Shown: positions 17,830 to 27,656, numbered from the stretch's first letter. The stretch is DNA of 64,000 nucleotides from Stutzerimonas stutzeri TS44 (GCA_000263395.1 AJXE01000004.1:124001-188000); one strand, 5' to 3'. Numbers and translations are program-made. Notes: generated by a model not told the origin, from the letters alone.

Positions 17830-18300
17830 ATGGCAGACGATCAGAACACTTCCCCCGAAGAGCAGGCGCTGGCCGACGAATGGGCCGCGGCGCTGGCCGA
17901 GGCCGGCGATGCCAGTCAGGACGACATCGACGCGCTGCTCAACCAGGGACCGGCGGCGGCACCGGCTGCTCCGCGTGCCCCGCTGGAGGATTTCGCCAGC
18001 GCACCCAAGGGCGGTGGCGGCGTGCCGCTGGGGCTGGAAGGGCCGAATCTGGATGTGATCCTGGATATTCCGGTGTCCATCTCGATGGAAGTCGGCAGCA
18101 CCGAGATCAGCATCCGCAACCTGCTGCAGCTCAATCAGGGCTCGGTGGTGGAGCTCGACCGGCTGGCCGGCGAGCCGCTGGACGTGCTGGTCAACGGCAC
18201 GCTGATCGCCCACGGCGAGGTGGTGGTGGTCAACGAGAAGTTCGGCATTCGCCTGACGGACGTGATCAGCCCCACCGAACGCATCAAGAAGCTGCGCTGA
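17830..18300 (+). CDS. fliN: flagellar motor switch protein FliN
   Basis: FliN, 156 residues, forms the base of the C ring with FliM and helps dock the FliH-FliI complex. A variable acidic/Ala-Pro N-terminal region precedes the SpoA domain (about residues 72-154): LDVILDIPVSISMEVGSTEISIRNLLQLNQGSVVELD and GTLIAHGEVVVVNEKFGIRLTDV. It ends just one base before the fliO start, consistent with coupling. Confidence 0.96.
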   Translation: MADDQNTSPEEQALADEWAAALAEAGDASQDDIDALLNQGPAAAPAAPRAPLEDFASAPKGGGGVPLGLEGPNLDVILDIPVSISMEVGSTEISIRNLLQLNQGSVVELDRLAGEPLDVLVNGTLIAHGEVVVVNEKFGIRLTDVISPTERIKKLR

Positions 18301-18301
18301 C

Positions 18302-18721
18302 ATGCGCGCGCTAGCCTTTCTCGCGCTGCTGGTGGCGCTGCCGGCACTGGCTGCCGAACCGGCTGCCAGCATGAGTAGCACCGACATGGGGGCGCAGCTG
18401 AGCAAGCTGCTGCTCGGCCTGCTGTTGGTGGTCGGGCTGATCTTTCTGCTGGCCTGGCTGCTGCGCCGCGTCCAGCAGATGAATCCTCGCGGTACCCAGG
18501 TGATCAAGCTGGTTTCCAGCCAGGCACTCGGCCCGCGCGAACGGCTGGTGCTGGTGCAGGTCGGCAGCGAGCAAGTGCTGATCGGCCTCTCCGCCGGGCG
18601 CATCACGCCGCTGCACGTGCTCAAGGAGCCGGTGCATCTGCCCGATTCCGAACCGGCCAACCCAGAGTTCGCCCAGCGCCTGATGGAGCTGTTGGGCAAG
18701 GATCACAAGGACAAGCCCTGA
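18302..18721 (+). CDS. fliO: flagellar biosynthetic protein FliO
   Basis: FliO, 139 residues, is a bitopic inner-membrane protein that helps assemble the FliP pore. It begins with a signal-like hydrophobic stretch ([20 protein letters not shown]). A membrane helix follows at about residues 33-55 ([22 protein letters not shown]), then a small cytoplasmic domain with [24 protein letters not shown]. The stop overlaps the fliP ATG by one base. Confidence 0.93.
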   Translation: MRALAFLALLVALPALAAEPAASMSSTDMGAQLSKLLLGLLLVVGLIFLLAWLLRRVQQMNPRGTQVIKLVSSQALGPRERLVLVQVGSEQVLIGLSAGRITPLHVLKEPVHLPDSEPANPEFAQRLMELLGKDHKDKP

Positions 18722-19497
18722 TGTTGCGAATTCTGCTGGCGTTGCTGCTGGCCGTGGTCGCCCCGCTGGCTCTCGGCCAGGAAGCGGGCGGACTGCTGAC
18801 CCGTGGCGACAATCCGCTGTCGATCCCGGCGATCACCCTGAGCACCGACGCCCAGGGCCAGCAGGAGTATTCGGTCAGCCTGCAGATTCTGTTGATCATG
18901 ACGGCGCTGAGCTTCATCCCGGCGTTCGTCATGCTGATGACCAGCTTCACGCGGATCATCATCGTGTTTTCCATCCTGCGCCAGGCGCTGGGCCTGCAGC
19001 AGACACCATCGAACCAGATCCTCATCGGCCTGACGCTGTTCCTCACGCTGTTCATCATGGCCCCGGTGTTCGAGCGGATAAACCAGGAGGCGCTGCAGCC
19101 GTACCTCGCCGAGCAGATACCGGCGCAGGAGGCGATCACCCGCGCCGAAGTGCCGCTCAAGGCGTTCATGCTGGCGCAGACCCGCGAGAGCGATCTGGAT
19201 CTGTTCATGCGGCTGTCGCGGCGTACCGACATCGCCAGCCCGGAGGCGGCGCCGCTGACCATCCTGGTGCCGGCGTTCGTCACCTCGGAGCTGAAGACGG
19301 CGTTCCAGATCGGTTTCATGATCTTCATTCCGTTCCTGATCATCGACATGGTGGTGGCCAGCGTGCTGATGGCGATGGGCATGATGATGCTCTCGCCACT
19401 GATCATCTCGCTGCCGTTCAAGATCATGCTGTTCGTGCTGGTCGACGGCTGGGGGCTGATCATCGGCACCCTGGCCGGCAGCTTCGGCACGCTCTAG
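18721..19497 (+). CDS. fliP: flagellar export gate protein FliP
   Basis: FliP, 258 residues, is a core pore subunit of the flagellar type III export gate. It has a cleavable signal peptide ([20 protein letters not shown]) and four membrane segments. Family signatures are [28 protein letters not shown] and [38 protein letters not shown]. Its start overlaps the end of fliO. All parts appear intact. Confidence 0.97.
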   Translation: MLRILLALLLAVVAPLALGQEAGGLLTRGDNPLSIPAITLSTDAQGQQEYSVSLQILLIMTALSFIPAFVMLMTSFTRIIIVFSILRQALGLQQTPSNQILIGLTLFLTLFIMAPVFERINQEALQPYLAEQIPAQEAITRAEVPLKAFMLAQTRESDLDLFMRLSRRTDIASPEAAPLTILVPAFVTSELKTAFQIGFMIFIPFLIIDMVVASVLMAMGMMMLSPLIISLPFKIMLFVLVDGWGLIIGTLAGSFGTL

Positions 19498-19507
19498 GAG
19501 GCTCGTC

Positions 19508-19777
19508 ATGACGCCAGAAGTCGCGGTGGACCTGTTTCGCGAAGGCCTGTGGATGACCGCGATGATCGTCGGCGTGCTGGTGATGCCGAGCCTGCTGGTC
19601 GGCCTGGTGGTGGCCATGTTCCAGGCCGCCACGCAGATCAACGAACAGACCCTGAGCTTCCTGCCGCGCCTCTTGGTGATGCTGCTGACGCTGATCTGGG
19701 CCGGGCCTTGGCTGGTGCGCGAGCTGATGGAGTACACCCAGGGCCTGATCGCCAACATTCCGCTGATCATCGGCTGA
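19508..19777 (+). CDS. fliQ: flagellar export gate protein FliQ
   Basis: FliQ, 89 residues, is a two-helix inner-membrane subunit packed around the FliP/FliR pore. Both hydrophobic hairpins are visible (MIVGVLVMPSLLVGLVVAMFQ and LLVMLLTLIWAGPWLV), with the conserved ATQINEQTLSFLPR between them. An AGGAG-containing ribosome binding site precedes the ATG. fliR follows three bases after the stop. Confidence 0.96.
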   Translation: MTPEVAVDLFREGLWMTAMIVGVLVMPSLLVGLVVAMFQAATQINEQTLSFLPRLLVMLLTLIWAGPWLVRELMEYTQGLIANIPLIIG

Positions 19778-19780
19778 ACC

Positions 19781-20558
19781 ATGCTGGAACTGAGCAATGC
19801 GCAGATCGGCAGCTGGGTGGCGCAGTTTCTGCTGCCGCTGTTTCGCATCGCCGCGTTGCTGATGAGCATGCCGATCATCGGCACGCAGCTGGTGCCGCCG
19901 CGGGTGCGGCTGTATCTGGCGCTGGCCATCACCCTGGTGCTGGCGCCGACGCTCGGGCCGATGCCGTTGGTCGAGGCGCTGAGCCCTGTGTGCCTTGCTG
20001 CTGATCGCCGAGCAGATTCTGATCGGCGTGATGCTCGGTTTCGTCCTGCAGCTGTTCTTCCAGGTGTTCATCGTTTCCGGGCAACTGCTGGCGATGCAGA
20101 TGGGCCTGGGTTTCGCCTCGATGGTCGATCCGGCCAACGGCGTGTCGGTGCCGGTGCTCGGCCAGTTCTTCAACATGCTGGTGATCCTGCTGTTCCTGGC
20201 GATGAACGGCCATCTGGTGGTGCTGGAAATCCTCACCGAGAGCTTCGTGACCCTGCCGGTGGGCGGCGGGCTGTCGACCAGTCATCTGTGGGAGGTGGCC
20301 GGCAAGCTCGGCTGGGTGATCGGCGCCGGCCTGCTGCTGGTGCTGCCGGCGATCACCGCGCTGCTGGTGGTGAACCTGGCGTTCGGCCTGATGACCCGCG
20401 CGGCGCCGCAGCTGAACATCTTTTCCATCGGCTTTCCGCTGACGCTGGTGCTGGGCCTGGTCATCGTCTGGCTCGGCATGGCCGATATCCTGGCGCAGTA
20501 CCAGATCTTCGTCGGCGAGGCGTTGGCCATGCTGCGCGAGCTGGTGGGGCTGCGCTGA
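19781..20558 (+). pseudogene. fliR: flagellar export gate protein FliR, frameshifted
   Basis: FliR completes the FliP-FliQ-FliR gate. The reading frame starts normally at 19781 (MLELSNAQIGSWVAQFLLPLFRIAALL) and keeps FliR identity up to LVEALSPV near 19990. From there the family sequence continues in the next frame (LLLIAEQILIGVMLGFVLQLFFQ) to the stop at 20556-20558. Removing one base in the TGTGTGCC stretch around 19987-19994 would restore one protein of about 258 residues. Both halves are otherwise fully conserved, so the lesion is recent or is a sequencing/assembly error. If real, flagellar export should fail unless the ribosome slips. Confidence 0.9.
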
Positions 20559-20591
20559 TGAATACGCTCATATGCAACGCGGAGGCCGTCG

Positions 20592-21728
20592 ATGGCTGAA
20601 AGCGAAAGCGGTGCCGACAAAAGCGAGGAACCCACAGAGAAACGTCGCCGCGAATCTCGCGAGAAAGGCCAGCTCGCGCGCTCGCGCGAGCTGAATACGG
20701 TGGCCGTGACCATCGGCGGCATTGGCGGCCTGCTGGCCTCCGGCGGCGGGCTGGCGCAGGCGCTGATGGCGATGATGCAGGGCAGCTTCGAGCTGAATCG
20801 CGAGATGCTGCTGGATGAAAGCAGCATGGCGCTGCTACTGGCGGCCAGCGGCATGATCGCGCTGAAGGCCATCATGCCGTTGCTGATCGCCCTGCTGATC
20901 GCCTCTATCGTCGGGCCGATCGCGCTGGGCGGCTGGCTGTTCTCCGCCAAGGCGATGGCGCCGAATTTCGGCCGGATGAATCCTGCTGCCGGGCTCAAGC
21001 GCATGTTCTCCACCAAGGCGCTGGTGGAACTGCTCAAGGCTCTCGGCAAGTTTCTGGTGGTGCTGCTGGTGGCGCTGGCGGTGCTGTCGGCCTACGAGGA
21101 CGATCTGCTCTCCATCGCCAAGCAGCCGCTGCATCTGGCGATCATGCACAGCGCCGAGATCGTCGGCTGGTGTGCGCTGTGGATGGCCTGCGGGCTGATC
21201 CTGATCGCCGCGGTGGATGTGCCGTTCCAGCTCTGGGACAACAAGCAGAAGCTGATGATGACCAAGCAGGAGGTCAAGGACGAGTACAAGGATTCCGAGG
21301 GCAAGCCGGAGGTCAAGTCACGCATTCGTCAGCTGCAGCGCGAGGCGGCGCAGCGGCGCATGATGCAGGCCGTGCCCGAGGCCGACGTGGTCATCACCAA
21401 CCCGACCCACTTCGCCGTGGCGCTCAAGTACGACGGCACGCGCGGCGGGGCGCCGATGCTGGTGGCCAAGGGCGGCGATTTCCTCGCGCTGAAGATCCGC
21501 GAGATCGCCCAGGAGCACAACGTGACGGTGCTCGAATCGCCGGCGCTGGCGCGGGCGGTGTACTACTCGACCGAGCTGGAGCAGGAGATTCCCGCCGGTC
21601 TGTACCTCGCCGTGGCGCAGGTGCTGGCTTACGTCTACCAGTTGCGCCAGTACCGCGCCGGCAAGGGCCGCCGGCCCGATCCGCTGAACGATCTGCCGAT
21701 TCCGCCAGACCTGCGCCGCGACGAATAG
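20592..21728 (+). CDS. flhB: flagellar export switch protein FlhB
   Basis: FlhB, 378 residues, is the gate protein that switches export from rod/hook to filament substrates. It has a charged N-terminus (DKSEEPTEKRRRESREKGQ), four membrane helices, and a cytoplasmic domain with the self-cleavage site NPTH at residues 270-273. FAVALKYDGTRGGAPMLVAKG follows the site. Its start lies 33 bases after the end of fliR. The separate small protein at 36565-36891 resembles exactly the part after the cleavage site. Confidence 0.97.
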   Translation: MAESESGADKSEEPTEKRRRESREKGQLARSRELNTVAVTIGGIGGLLASGGGLAQALMAMMQGSFELNREMLLDESSMALLLAASGMIALKAIMPLLIALLIASIVGPIALGGWLFSAKAMAPNFGRMNPAAGLKRMFSTKALVELLKALGKFLVVLLVALAVLSAYEDDLLSIAKQPLHLAIMHSAEIVGWCALWMACGLILIAAVDVPFQLWDNKQKLMMTKQEVKDEYKDSEGKPEVKSRIRQLQREAAQRRMMQAVPEADVVITNPTHFAVALKYDGTRGGAPMLVAKGGDFLALKIREIAQEHNVTVLESPALARAVYYSTELEQEIPAGLYLAVAQVLAYVYQLRQYRAGKGRRPDPLNDLPIPPDLRRDE

Positions 21729-21768
21729 GGCAGCGGCAAGCCACAAGCCTCAAGTGGCTAGGGCGGGT

Positions 21769-22290
21769 TTATTCGATCACCCCGCAGGCGACGCGGGCGC
21801 CGCCGCCGCCGAGCGGCTGTGGATGGTCGGCATGGTTGTCGCCGCCCTGATGCACCATCAGCGCCAGTCCCTTGATGTCGCCCAGGCTCTTCAGGCGCGG
21901 GGCCAGCACCGGCTGGCTGGCCTTGCCATCCTTGTCGACATAGAGCGCGGGCAGGTCGCCCATGTGGCCGTCGCCCCAAGGCTCGCCGTGCTTGCCAGTA
22001 TTCTTCGGGTCCCAGTGGCCGCCGGCAGCACCCGCCGGGGTGACCTTGCCGTCGATCTCGGCGGTCTCGCAGTTGCCCTTGGCATGCACGTGGAAGCCGT
22101 GAATGCCGGGCTCCAGCCCCGACAACTCGGGACGCAGGACCAGGCCATGTTCGCTGCTCTCGATCTTCACGCTGCCGACGGCTTCGCCGATGCCCTGGGC
22201 GCTGACGGCCTTGAGCGGAACGCTGAGCGTTTCCGCCTGGACGGTCAGTGCGGTGCAGCCGGCCAGTGCGGCGATGATCCACTGTTTCAT
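21769..22290 (-). CDS. sodC: periplasmic Cu/Zn superoxide dismutase
   Basis: SodC, 173 residues, disproportionates superoxide in the periplasm. A signal peptide ([19 protein letters not shown]) precedes the mature enzyme. Metal ligands are visible in [14 protein letters not shown] (His-x-His), AAGGHWDP with [17 protein letters not shown], and [29 protein letters not shown] (final His and the disulfide Cys). The ATG at 22290 has an AAGGAG ribosome binding site; the longer frame does not. It is opposite in strand to, and splits, the flagellar run between flhB and flhA. Confidence 0.95.
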   Translation of the reverse strand: MKQWIIAALAGCTALTVQAETLSVPLKAVSAQGIGEAVGSVKIESSEHGLVLRPELSGLEPGIHGFHVHAKGNCETAEIDGKVTPAGAAGGHWDPKNTGKHGEPWGDGHMGDLPALYVDKDGKASQPVLAPRLKSLGDIKGLALMVHQGGDNHADHPQPLGGGGARVACGVIE

Positions 22291-22457
22291 CGATTGTCTC
22301 CTTGCAGGTTGGGCCGGGCGGAGCTGTTCCGCCGGTCGAAGGTCTGACTGCGCGACACCGGTCGGGTTCGTCTGCATGCGGCGAGACGTCCCGAAGCGCC
22401 TGCTTCAGTTGAGTTCAACTGGACCGAATGCGCCAGTCCGCGGCGGCGCCGCCAAGT

Positions 22458-22473
22458 TGGACCCCTTCTTGCT
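22458..22473 (+). promoter_or_regulatory. sigma54 promoter of flhA operon
   Basis: TGGACC, five bases, TTGCT, with the GG and GC pair spaced by 10 bases as required. It lies about 55 bases before the flhA start. The -24 box deviates from TGGCAC at two positions. Confidence 0.7.
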
Positions 22474-22527
22474 ATAGCCCACGGCAGGGCGCATCGGGCG
22501 TCAAAAAACTTGCTGCCGGGGGCCACG

Positions 22528-24648
22528 TTGGATCGCACGCAACTCATCAACATGCGCAACAACCTGACGAGTGTCGGTCGCGGCAACCTCGGGGTGCCGC
22601 TGCTGTTGCTGGTGATGCTGGGCATGATGATGCTGCCCGTGCCGCCGTTCCTGCTCGACGTGCTGTTCACCTTCAACATCGCGCTGTCGATTGTGGTGCT
22701 GCTGGTCAGCGTCTATGCGCTGCGCCCGCTGGATTTCGCGGTGTTCCCGACCATCCTGCTGGTCGCCACGCTGCTGCGCCTGGCGCTCAACGTCGCCTCC
22801 ACGCGGGTGGTGCTGATCCACGGTCATGAAGGCGGCACGTCGGCCGGCCATGTGATCGAAGCCTTCGGCAACGTGGTGATCGGCGGCAACTACGTGGTCG
22901 GTATCGTGGTGTTCGCGATCCTGATGATCATCAACTTCGTGGTGGTCACCAAGGGCGCCGGGCGCATCTCCGAGGTGAGCGCGCGCTTCACCCTCGACGC
23001 GATGCCCGGCAAGCAGATGGCCATCGATGCTGACCTCAACGCCGGGCTGATCGACCAGGCCGAGGCGAAGAAGCGCCGGGTCGAGGTGGCTTCCGAGGCG
23101 GACTTCTACGGCTCGATGGATGGTGCCAGCAAGTTCGTGCGCGGTGACGCCATCGCCGGCCTGCTGATCCTCTTCATCAACCTGCTCGGCGGCATCGGCA
23201 TCGGCATGGCGCAGCACGGTCTGAGCTTCGCCGAGGCCGGCAAGGTCTACGCGCTGCTGACCATCGGTGACGGCCTGGTGGCGCAGATCCCCTCGCTGCT
23301 GCTGTCCACCGCGGCGGCGATCATGGTGACGCGGGTCACCAGCTCCGAGGACATGGGCCAGCAGGTCAACCGGCAGATGTTCGCCTCGCCCAAGGCGCTG
23401 GCCGTATCGGCGGCGATCATGATCGCGATGGGCCTGGTGCCGGGCATGCCGCACCTGTCATTCCTCGGCCTCGGTGCGCTCGCCGCCGGTGGCGCCTACT
23501 GGATCTGGCATCGGCAGAAGCGCGTCAAGCAGCAGACCGAGCAGGAAGTGCAGAAGCAGCAGGAGCTGCTGCCGGCGCAGCGCGCGGCGGAAACCAAGGA
23601 GCTGGGCTGGGATGACGTCACTCCGGTGGACATGGTCGGTCTGGAGGTTGGCTACCGGCTGATTCCGCTGGTCGATCGCAACCAGGGCGGCCAGCTGCTG
23701 GCGCGGATCAAGGGCGTGCGCAAGAAGTTGTCGCAGGACCTGGGTTTTCTCATGCCGTCGGTGCATATCCGCGACAACCTCGACCTGCTGCCCAATGCCT
23801 ATCGCCTGACGCTGATGGGCGTGAGTCTGGCCGAGGCGGAGGTCTACCCGGATCGCGAGCTGGCGATCAACCCGGGCCAGGTGTTCGGCCCGCTCAACGG
23901 CATCGCGGCCAGGGACCCGGCGTTCGGCCTGGAAGCGGTGTGGATCGAGGGCAGCCAGCGCGACCAGGCGCAGTCGCTCGGCTATACCGTGGTGGACGCC
24001 AGCACGGTGGTGGCCACCCATCTCAATCAGGTGCTGTTCAAGCACGCGCATGAACTGCTCGGCCACGAGGAGGTCCAGCAGTTGCTGCAACTGCTCGCGC
24101 GTAGTTCGCCCAAGCTGGCCGAGGAGCTGGTGCCGGGAATGATTTCGCTGTCCACGCTGCTCAAGGTGTTGCAGGCGCTGCTGCAGGAGCAGGTGCCGGT
24201 GCGCGACATCCGCACCATCGCCGAAGCCATCGCCAATGTCGCCAGCAAGAGTCAAGATCCCGCCGCGATGGTGGCGGCGGTGCGCGTCGCGCTGTCCCGC
24301 GCGATCGTGCAGAACGTCGTGGGACTAGAGCCGGAGCTGCCTGTGATCACCCTGGAGCCACGATTGGAACAGATCTTGCTCAATAGCCTGCAGAAGGCCG
24401 GACAGGGCGCCGAAGATGGCATCCTGCTGGAACCGGGGATGGCAGAGAAGTTGCAGCGCTCGCTGGTAGAGGCGGCGCAGCGCCAGGAAATGCTCGGCAA
24501 GCCGGCGATCCTGCTGGTGGCCGGACCGGTTCGCGCGATGTTGTCCCGCTTCGCCCGGCTGGCCGTACAGAACATGCACGTACTGGCCTACCAGGAAATT
24601 CCGGACAACAAGCAGGTCACCATCGTTGCGACGGTGGGTCAGAATTAA
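22528..24648 (+). CDS. flhA: flagellar export gate protein FlhA
   Basis: FlhA, 706 residues from the TTG at 22528, is the export gate platform and proton channel. Eight membrane helices fill the first half; the conserved FHIPEP-type loop is seen as ALRPLDFAVFPTILL and GAGRISEVSARFTLDAMPGKQMAIDADLNAGLID. The large cytoplasmic domain (from about residue 350) binds chaperones and the FliJ ring. No ATG gives the expected MDRTQL-type N-terminus. A TTG at 22510 and an ATG at 22552 are alternatives. A sigma54 match lies upstream, and flhF follows 15 bases after the stop. Confidence 0.95.
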   Translation: MDRTQLINMRNNLTSVGRGNLGVPLLLLVMLGMMMLPVPPFLLDVLFTFNIALSIVVLLVSVYALRPLDFAVFPTILLVATLLRLALNVASTRVVLIHGHEGGTSAGHVIEAFGNVVIGGNYVVGIVVFAILMIINFVVVTKGAGRISEVSARFTLDAMPGKQMAIDADLNAGLIDQAEAKKRRVEVASEADFYGSMDGASKFVRGDAIAGLLILFINLLGGIGIGMAQHGLSFAEAGKVYALLTIGDGLVAQIPSLLLSTAAAIMVTRVTSSEDMGQQVNRQMFASPKALAVSAAIMIAMGLVPGMPHLSFLGLGALAAGGAYWIWHRQKRVKQQTEQEVQKQQELLPAQRAAETKELGWDDVTPVDMVGLEVGYRLIPLVDRNQGGQLLARIKGVRKKLSQDLGFLMPSVHIRDNLDLLPNAYRLTLMGVSLAEAEVYPDRELAINPGQVFGPLNGIAARDPAFGLEAVWIEGSQRDQAQSLGYTVVDASTVVATHLNQVLFKHAHELLGHEEVQQLLQLLARSSPKLAEELVPGMISLSTLLKVLQALLQEQVPVRDIRTIAEAIANVASKSQDPAAMVAAVRVALSRAIVQNVVGLEPELPVITLEPRLEQILLNSLQKAGQGAEDGILLEPGMAEKLQRSLVEAAQRQEMLGKPAILLVAGPVRAMLSRFARLAVQNMHVLAYQEIPDNKQVTIVATVGQN

Positions 24649-24663
24649 TCGAGGGTGCAGACC

Positions 24664-25938
24664 ATGCAGGTCAAACGTTTCTTCGCCGCCGATATGCGCA
24701 TCGCCATGAAGATGGTGCGCGACGAGCTGGGCGCCGATGCCGTGATCATCGGCAATCGTCGGGTCGCCGGCGGTGTCGAGCTGACTGCCGTGCTCGATTA
24801 CCCGATGCAGGCCGCGCCGCAAGCGAACAAACCCAACCCCGTGCTGGAAGCCGAGCTGCGCAAGACCCAGGCGCGCATCGCCTCGGCGCATGCCGAACTG
24901 AGCGCGCCGAGCCGCGTGAAGGCGGGCCAGGACCGTCAACTGCTTGACGAGCAGCCGGCCACCGCACCGCAGCCCGCTGCCAGTGCGCCGGTCGATACGC
25001 GCGCCTTCGAGAGCATGTGCACCGAACTGCAAGGCCTACGTGAGCTGATCGAAGTGCAGCTCGGCTCCATCGCCTGGGGTCAGGAGCAGAGCCGGCGGCC
25101 GCAGCAGGCCGGGCTCTGGCGCCGCCTGCAGCGTCTCGGCCTGCCGGCCGAGCTGTCGCGCAGCCTGCTGGAAAAGGTCGCCACCATCGCCGATCAACGC
25201 CAGGCCTGGCGCATGCTGCTGGCGCACCTGGCGCAGGCGATCAAGGTCAGCAAGCACGAACCGCTGGAAGAGGGCGGGGTAATCGCCCTGGTCGGGCCGG
25301 CCGGCGTCGGCAAGACCACCACGCTGGCCAAGCTGGCGGCCCGTTACGTCTTGAAGTACGGCGCGCAGAACATCGCGCTGGCAAGCATGGACAACTACCG
25401 CATCGGCGCGCAGGAGCAACTCAAGACGCTCGGCCGCATCCTCGATGTGCCGGTGCTGCAGATCGATCCGTCGCAGCCGTTGAGCAAGACGCTGGCGCCG
25501 CTGGCGCGCAAGCGGATCATCCTGATCGACACCGCCGGCCTGCCGGCCAGCGACCCGACCCTGCGCATGCAGCTCGAAGCGCTGTCCGAGCGTGGCGTGA
25601 AATCGAAGAACTACCTGGTGCTGGCCGCCACCAGCCAGAGCCAGGTGCTCAAGGCGGCGTGGCACAACTATCGTCGCTGCGGCCTGGCCGGGTGCATCCT
25701 GACCAAGCTCGACGAGGCCGGCTCGCTCGGCGATGTGCTCGGACTAACGATCAGCCAGCACCTGCCGATAGCCTACCTGGCCGACGGGCCGCGTATTCCC
25801 GATGACCTGCACCTGCCGCGCAGCCATCAACTGGTCAGCCGGGCGGTGAGCCTGCAATCCGGTGAGGAGCCGAGCGAGGAAACGATGGCCGATATGTTCG
25901 CCGGCCTGTACAACGAAGCATCGCGGCAGGCGGGCTGA
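24664..25938 (+). CDS. flhF: flagellar placement GTPase FlhF
   Basis: FlhF, 424 residues, is an SRP-type GTPase that marks the cell pole for flagellum assembly. The basic N-terminal region (MQVKRFFAADMRIAMKMVRDELGADA) is followed by a Pro/Ala linker, then the NG domain. Its P-loop is GPAGVGKTTT near residues 214-223, with DNYRIGAQEQL, LIDTAGL and TKLDEAGSLG following. The ATG at 24664 has a GAGGG ribosome binding site 8 bases upstream. It sits between flhA and fleN, as in other polar flagellates. Confidence 0.95.
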   Translation: MQVKRFFAADMRIAMKMVRDELGADAVIIGNRRVAGGVELTAVLDYPMQAAPQANKPNPVLEAELRKTQARIASAHAELSAPSRVKAGQDRQLLDEQPATAPQPAASAPVDTRAFESMCTELQGLRELIEVQLGSIAWGQEQSRRPQQAGLWRRLQRLGLPAELSRSLLEKVATIADQRQAWRMLLAHLAQAIKVSKHEPLEEGGVIALVGPAGVGKTTTLAKLAARYVLKYGAQNIALASMDNYRIGAQEQLKTLGRILDVPVLQIDPSQPLSKTLAPLARKRIILIDTAGLPASDPTLRMQLEALSERGVKSKNYLVLAATSQSQVLKAAWHNYRRCGLAGCILTKLDEAGSLGDVLGLTISQHLPIAYLADGPRIPDDLHLPRSHQLVSRAVSLQSGEEPSEETMADMFAGLYNEASRQAG

Positions 25939-26028
25939 AGCGGCAGTGCGTTACTCGGATAAACCAGATGCATTCGAGCTGGATGCATCGCCGGCCTTGC
26001 GGGCCGCGCAACATATAGGCGTTTGAAC

Positions 26029-26853
26029 ATGGCTATGCATCCCGTACAGGTGATTGCGGTGACCGGCGGCAAGGGTGGCGTCGGCAAGACCAACGTGTCG
26101 GTCAATCTGGCACTGGCGCTGGCCGAGCTCGGCCGGCGCGTGGTGCTGCTCGACGCCGACCTCGGGCTGGCCAACGTCGATGTGCTGCTGGGGCTGACCA
26201 CCAAGCGCACGCTCGCCGACGTGATCGCCGGTGAATGCGACCTGCGCGACGTGCTGATCCAGGGGCCGGGCGGCATCCGCATCGTGCCGGCGGCATCCGG
26301 CACGCAGAGCATGGTGCAGCTGTCCTCGTTGCAGCACGCCGGGCTGATCCAGGCCTTCAGCGAGATCGACGACCTCGACGTGCTGATCATCGACACGGCC
26401 GCCGGCATCGGCGAGGCGGTGATCAGCTTCGTGCGCGCCGCACACGAGGTGCTGCTGGTGGTCACCGACGAGCCGACCTCGATCACCGACGCCTATGCGC
26501 TGATCAAGCTGCTCAACCGCGACTACGGCATCAATCGCTTCCGCGTGCTGGCCAACATGGCGCACGCGCCGCAGGAAGGGCGCAACCTGTTCGCCAAGCT
26601 GACCAAGGTCACCGAGCGCTTCCTCGACGTCGCGCTGCAATATGTCGGCGCGATTCCCTACGATGAATCCGTGCGCAAGGCCGTACAGAAGCAGCGTGCA
26701 GTCTACGAGGCCTATCCGCGGTCCAAATGCGCATTGGCGTTCAAGGCCATCGCGCAGAAGGTCGACACCTGGCCGCTGCCGGCCACGCCGCGCGGGCATC
26801 TTGAATTCTTCGTCGAGCGCCTGATCAGGCCGGCGAACGATACTCACGAATGA
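26029..26853 (+). CDS. fleN: flagellar number regulator FleN (FlhG)
   Basis: FleN, 274 residues, is a MinD/ParA-type ATPase that binds FleQ and limits flagellar number to one or few. The deviant Walker A motif GGKGGVGKTN lies near residues 12-21, with LLDADLGLANVDVLLG and IIDTAAGIG following. The C-terminal region keeps QKQRAVYEAYPRSK. A second ATG two codons downstream is an equally good start. Its stop overlaps the fliA ATG by four bases (ATGA), so the two are translationally coupled. Confidence 0.95.
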   Translation: MAMHPVQVIAVTGGKGGVGKTNVSVNLALALAELGRRVVLLDADLGLANVDVLLGLTTKRTLADVIAGECDLRDVLIQGPGGIRIVPAASGTQSMVQLSSLQHAGLIQAFSEIDDLDVLIIDTAAGIGEAVISFVRAAHEVLLVVTDEPTSITDAYALIKLLNRDYGINRFRVLANMAHAPQEGRNLFAKLTKVTERFLDVALQYVGAIPYDESVRKAVQKQRAVYEAYPRSKCALAFKAIAQKVDTWPLPATPRGHLEFFVERLIRPANDTHE

Positions 26854-27596
26854 CAGCTGCCGGATTCGCTATGTATTACAGCAAGGCTCAGGCAAAGGAT
26901 GCTCAGCATCGTTTGATCGACCAGTATGCGCCGCTGGTCAAGCGCATCGCCTATCACCTGCTGGCTCGTCTGCCGGCCAGTGTCCAGGTTGACGACCTGA
27001 TTCAGGCCGGGATGATCGGCCTGCTCGAGGCGGCGAAGAAGTACGACGCCGGCAAGGGCGCCAGCTTCGAGACCTACGCCGGCATCCGCATCCGCGGCAC
27101 CATGCTCGACGAGGTGCGCAAGGGCGACTGGGCGCCACGCTCGGTGCATCGCAACTCGCGCATGGTCAGCGAGGCGATTCGCGTCATCGAAGCGAAAACC
27201 GGGCGTGACGCTAAAGATCACGAGGTTGCGGCCGAACTTAAACTCAGCCTCGATGAGTACTACGGCATCCTCGGCGATACCCTGGGCAGCCGCCTGTTCA
27301 GCTTCGACGACCTGTTGCAGGACGGCGAGCATGACGAGTTGCACGACGATGCCGCCAGCACTCATTCCGAGCCGTTTCGCGATCTCGAGGACGAGCGCTT
27401 CCAGCAGGCGCTGGCCGATGCCATCACCAACCTGCCCGAACGCGAAAAGCTGGTGCTGTCGCTGTACTACGACGAAGAGTTGAATTTGAAGGAAATCGGT
27501 CAGGTGCTCGGCGTCAGCGAGTCGCGAGTCAGCCAGTTGCATAGCCAGTGTGCGGCCCGTCTGCGTGCCCGCCTCGGCGAATGGCGGGCGAGCTGA
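26850..27596 (+). CDS. fliA: flagellar sigma factor FliA (sigma28)
   Basis: FliA, 248 residues, directs RNA polymerase to late flagellar and chemotaxis promoters and is held inactive by FlgM until the hook is complete. Region 2 is visible in VDDLIQAGMIGLLEAAKKYD and FETYAGIRIRGTMLDEVRKGDW, region 3 in ELKLSLDEYY. Region 4 holds the helix-turn-helix LKEIGQVLGVSESRVSQLHSQC. Two promoter matches to its consensus occur in this window (before fliT and before the second CheW-like gene). Confidence 0.97.
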   Translation: MTAAGFAMYYSKAQAKDAQHRLIDQYAPLVKRIAYHLLARLPASVQVDDLIQAGMIGLLEAAKKYDAGKGASFETYAGIRIRGTMLDEVRKGDWAPRSVHRNSRMVSEAIRVIEAKTGRDAKDHEVAAELKLSLDEYYGILGDTLGSRLFSFDDLLQDGEHDELHDDAASTHSEPFRDLEDERFQQALADAITNLPEREKLVLSLYYDEELNLKEIGQVLGVSESRVSQLHSQCAARLRARLGEWRAS

Positions 27597-27656
27597 CCGG
27601 ATCATCACTGCGAGACGTGCTCGGTTGCCGAGATTTTGGGATTTACGGAGGTCGAC

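Noticed and set aside
21739..21759. AGCCAC/GTGGCT inverted repeat after flhB as a terminator
   Set aside because: Only a six-base stem with a nine-base loop and no T-run; too weak to list as a feature.
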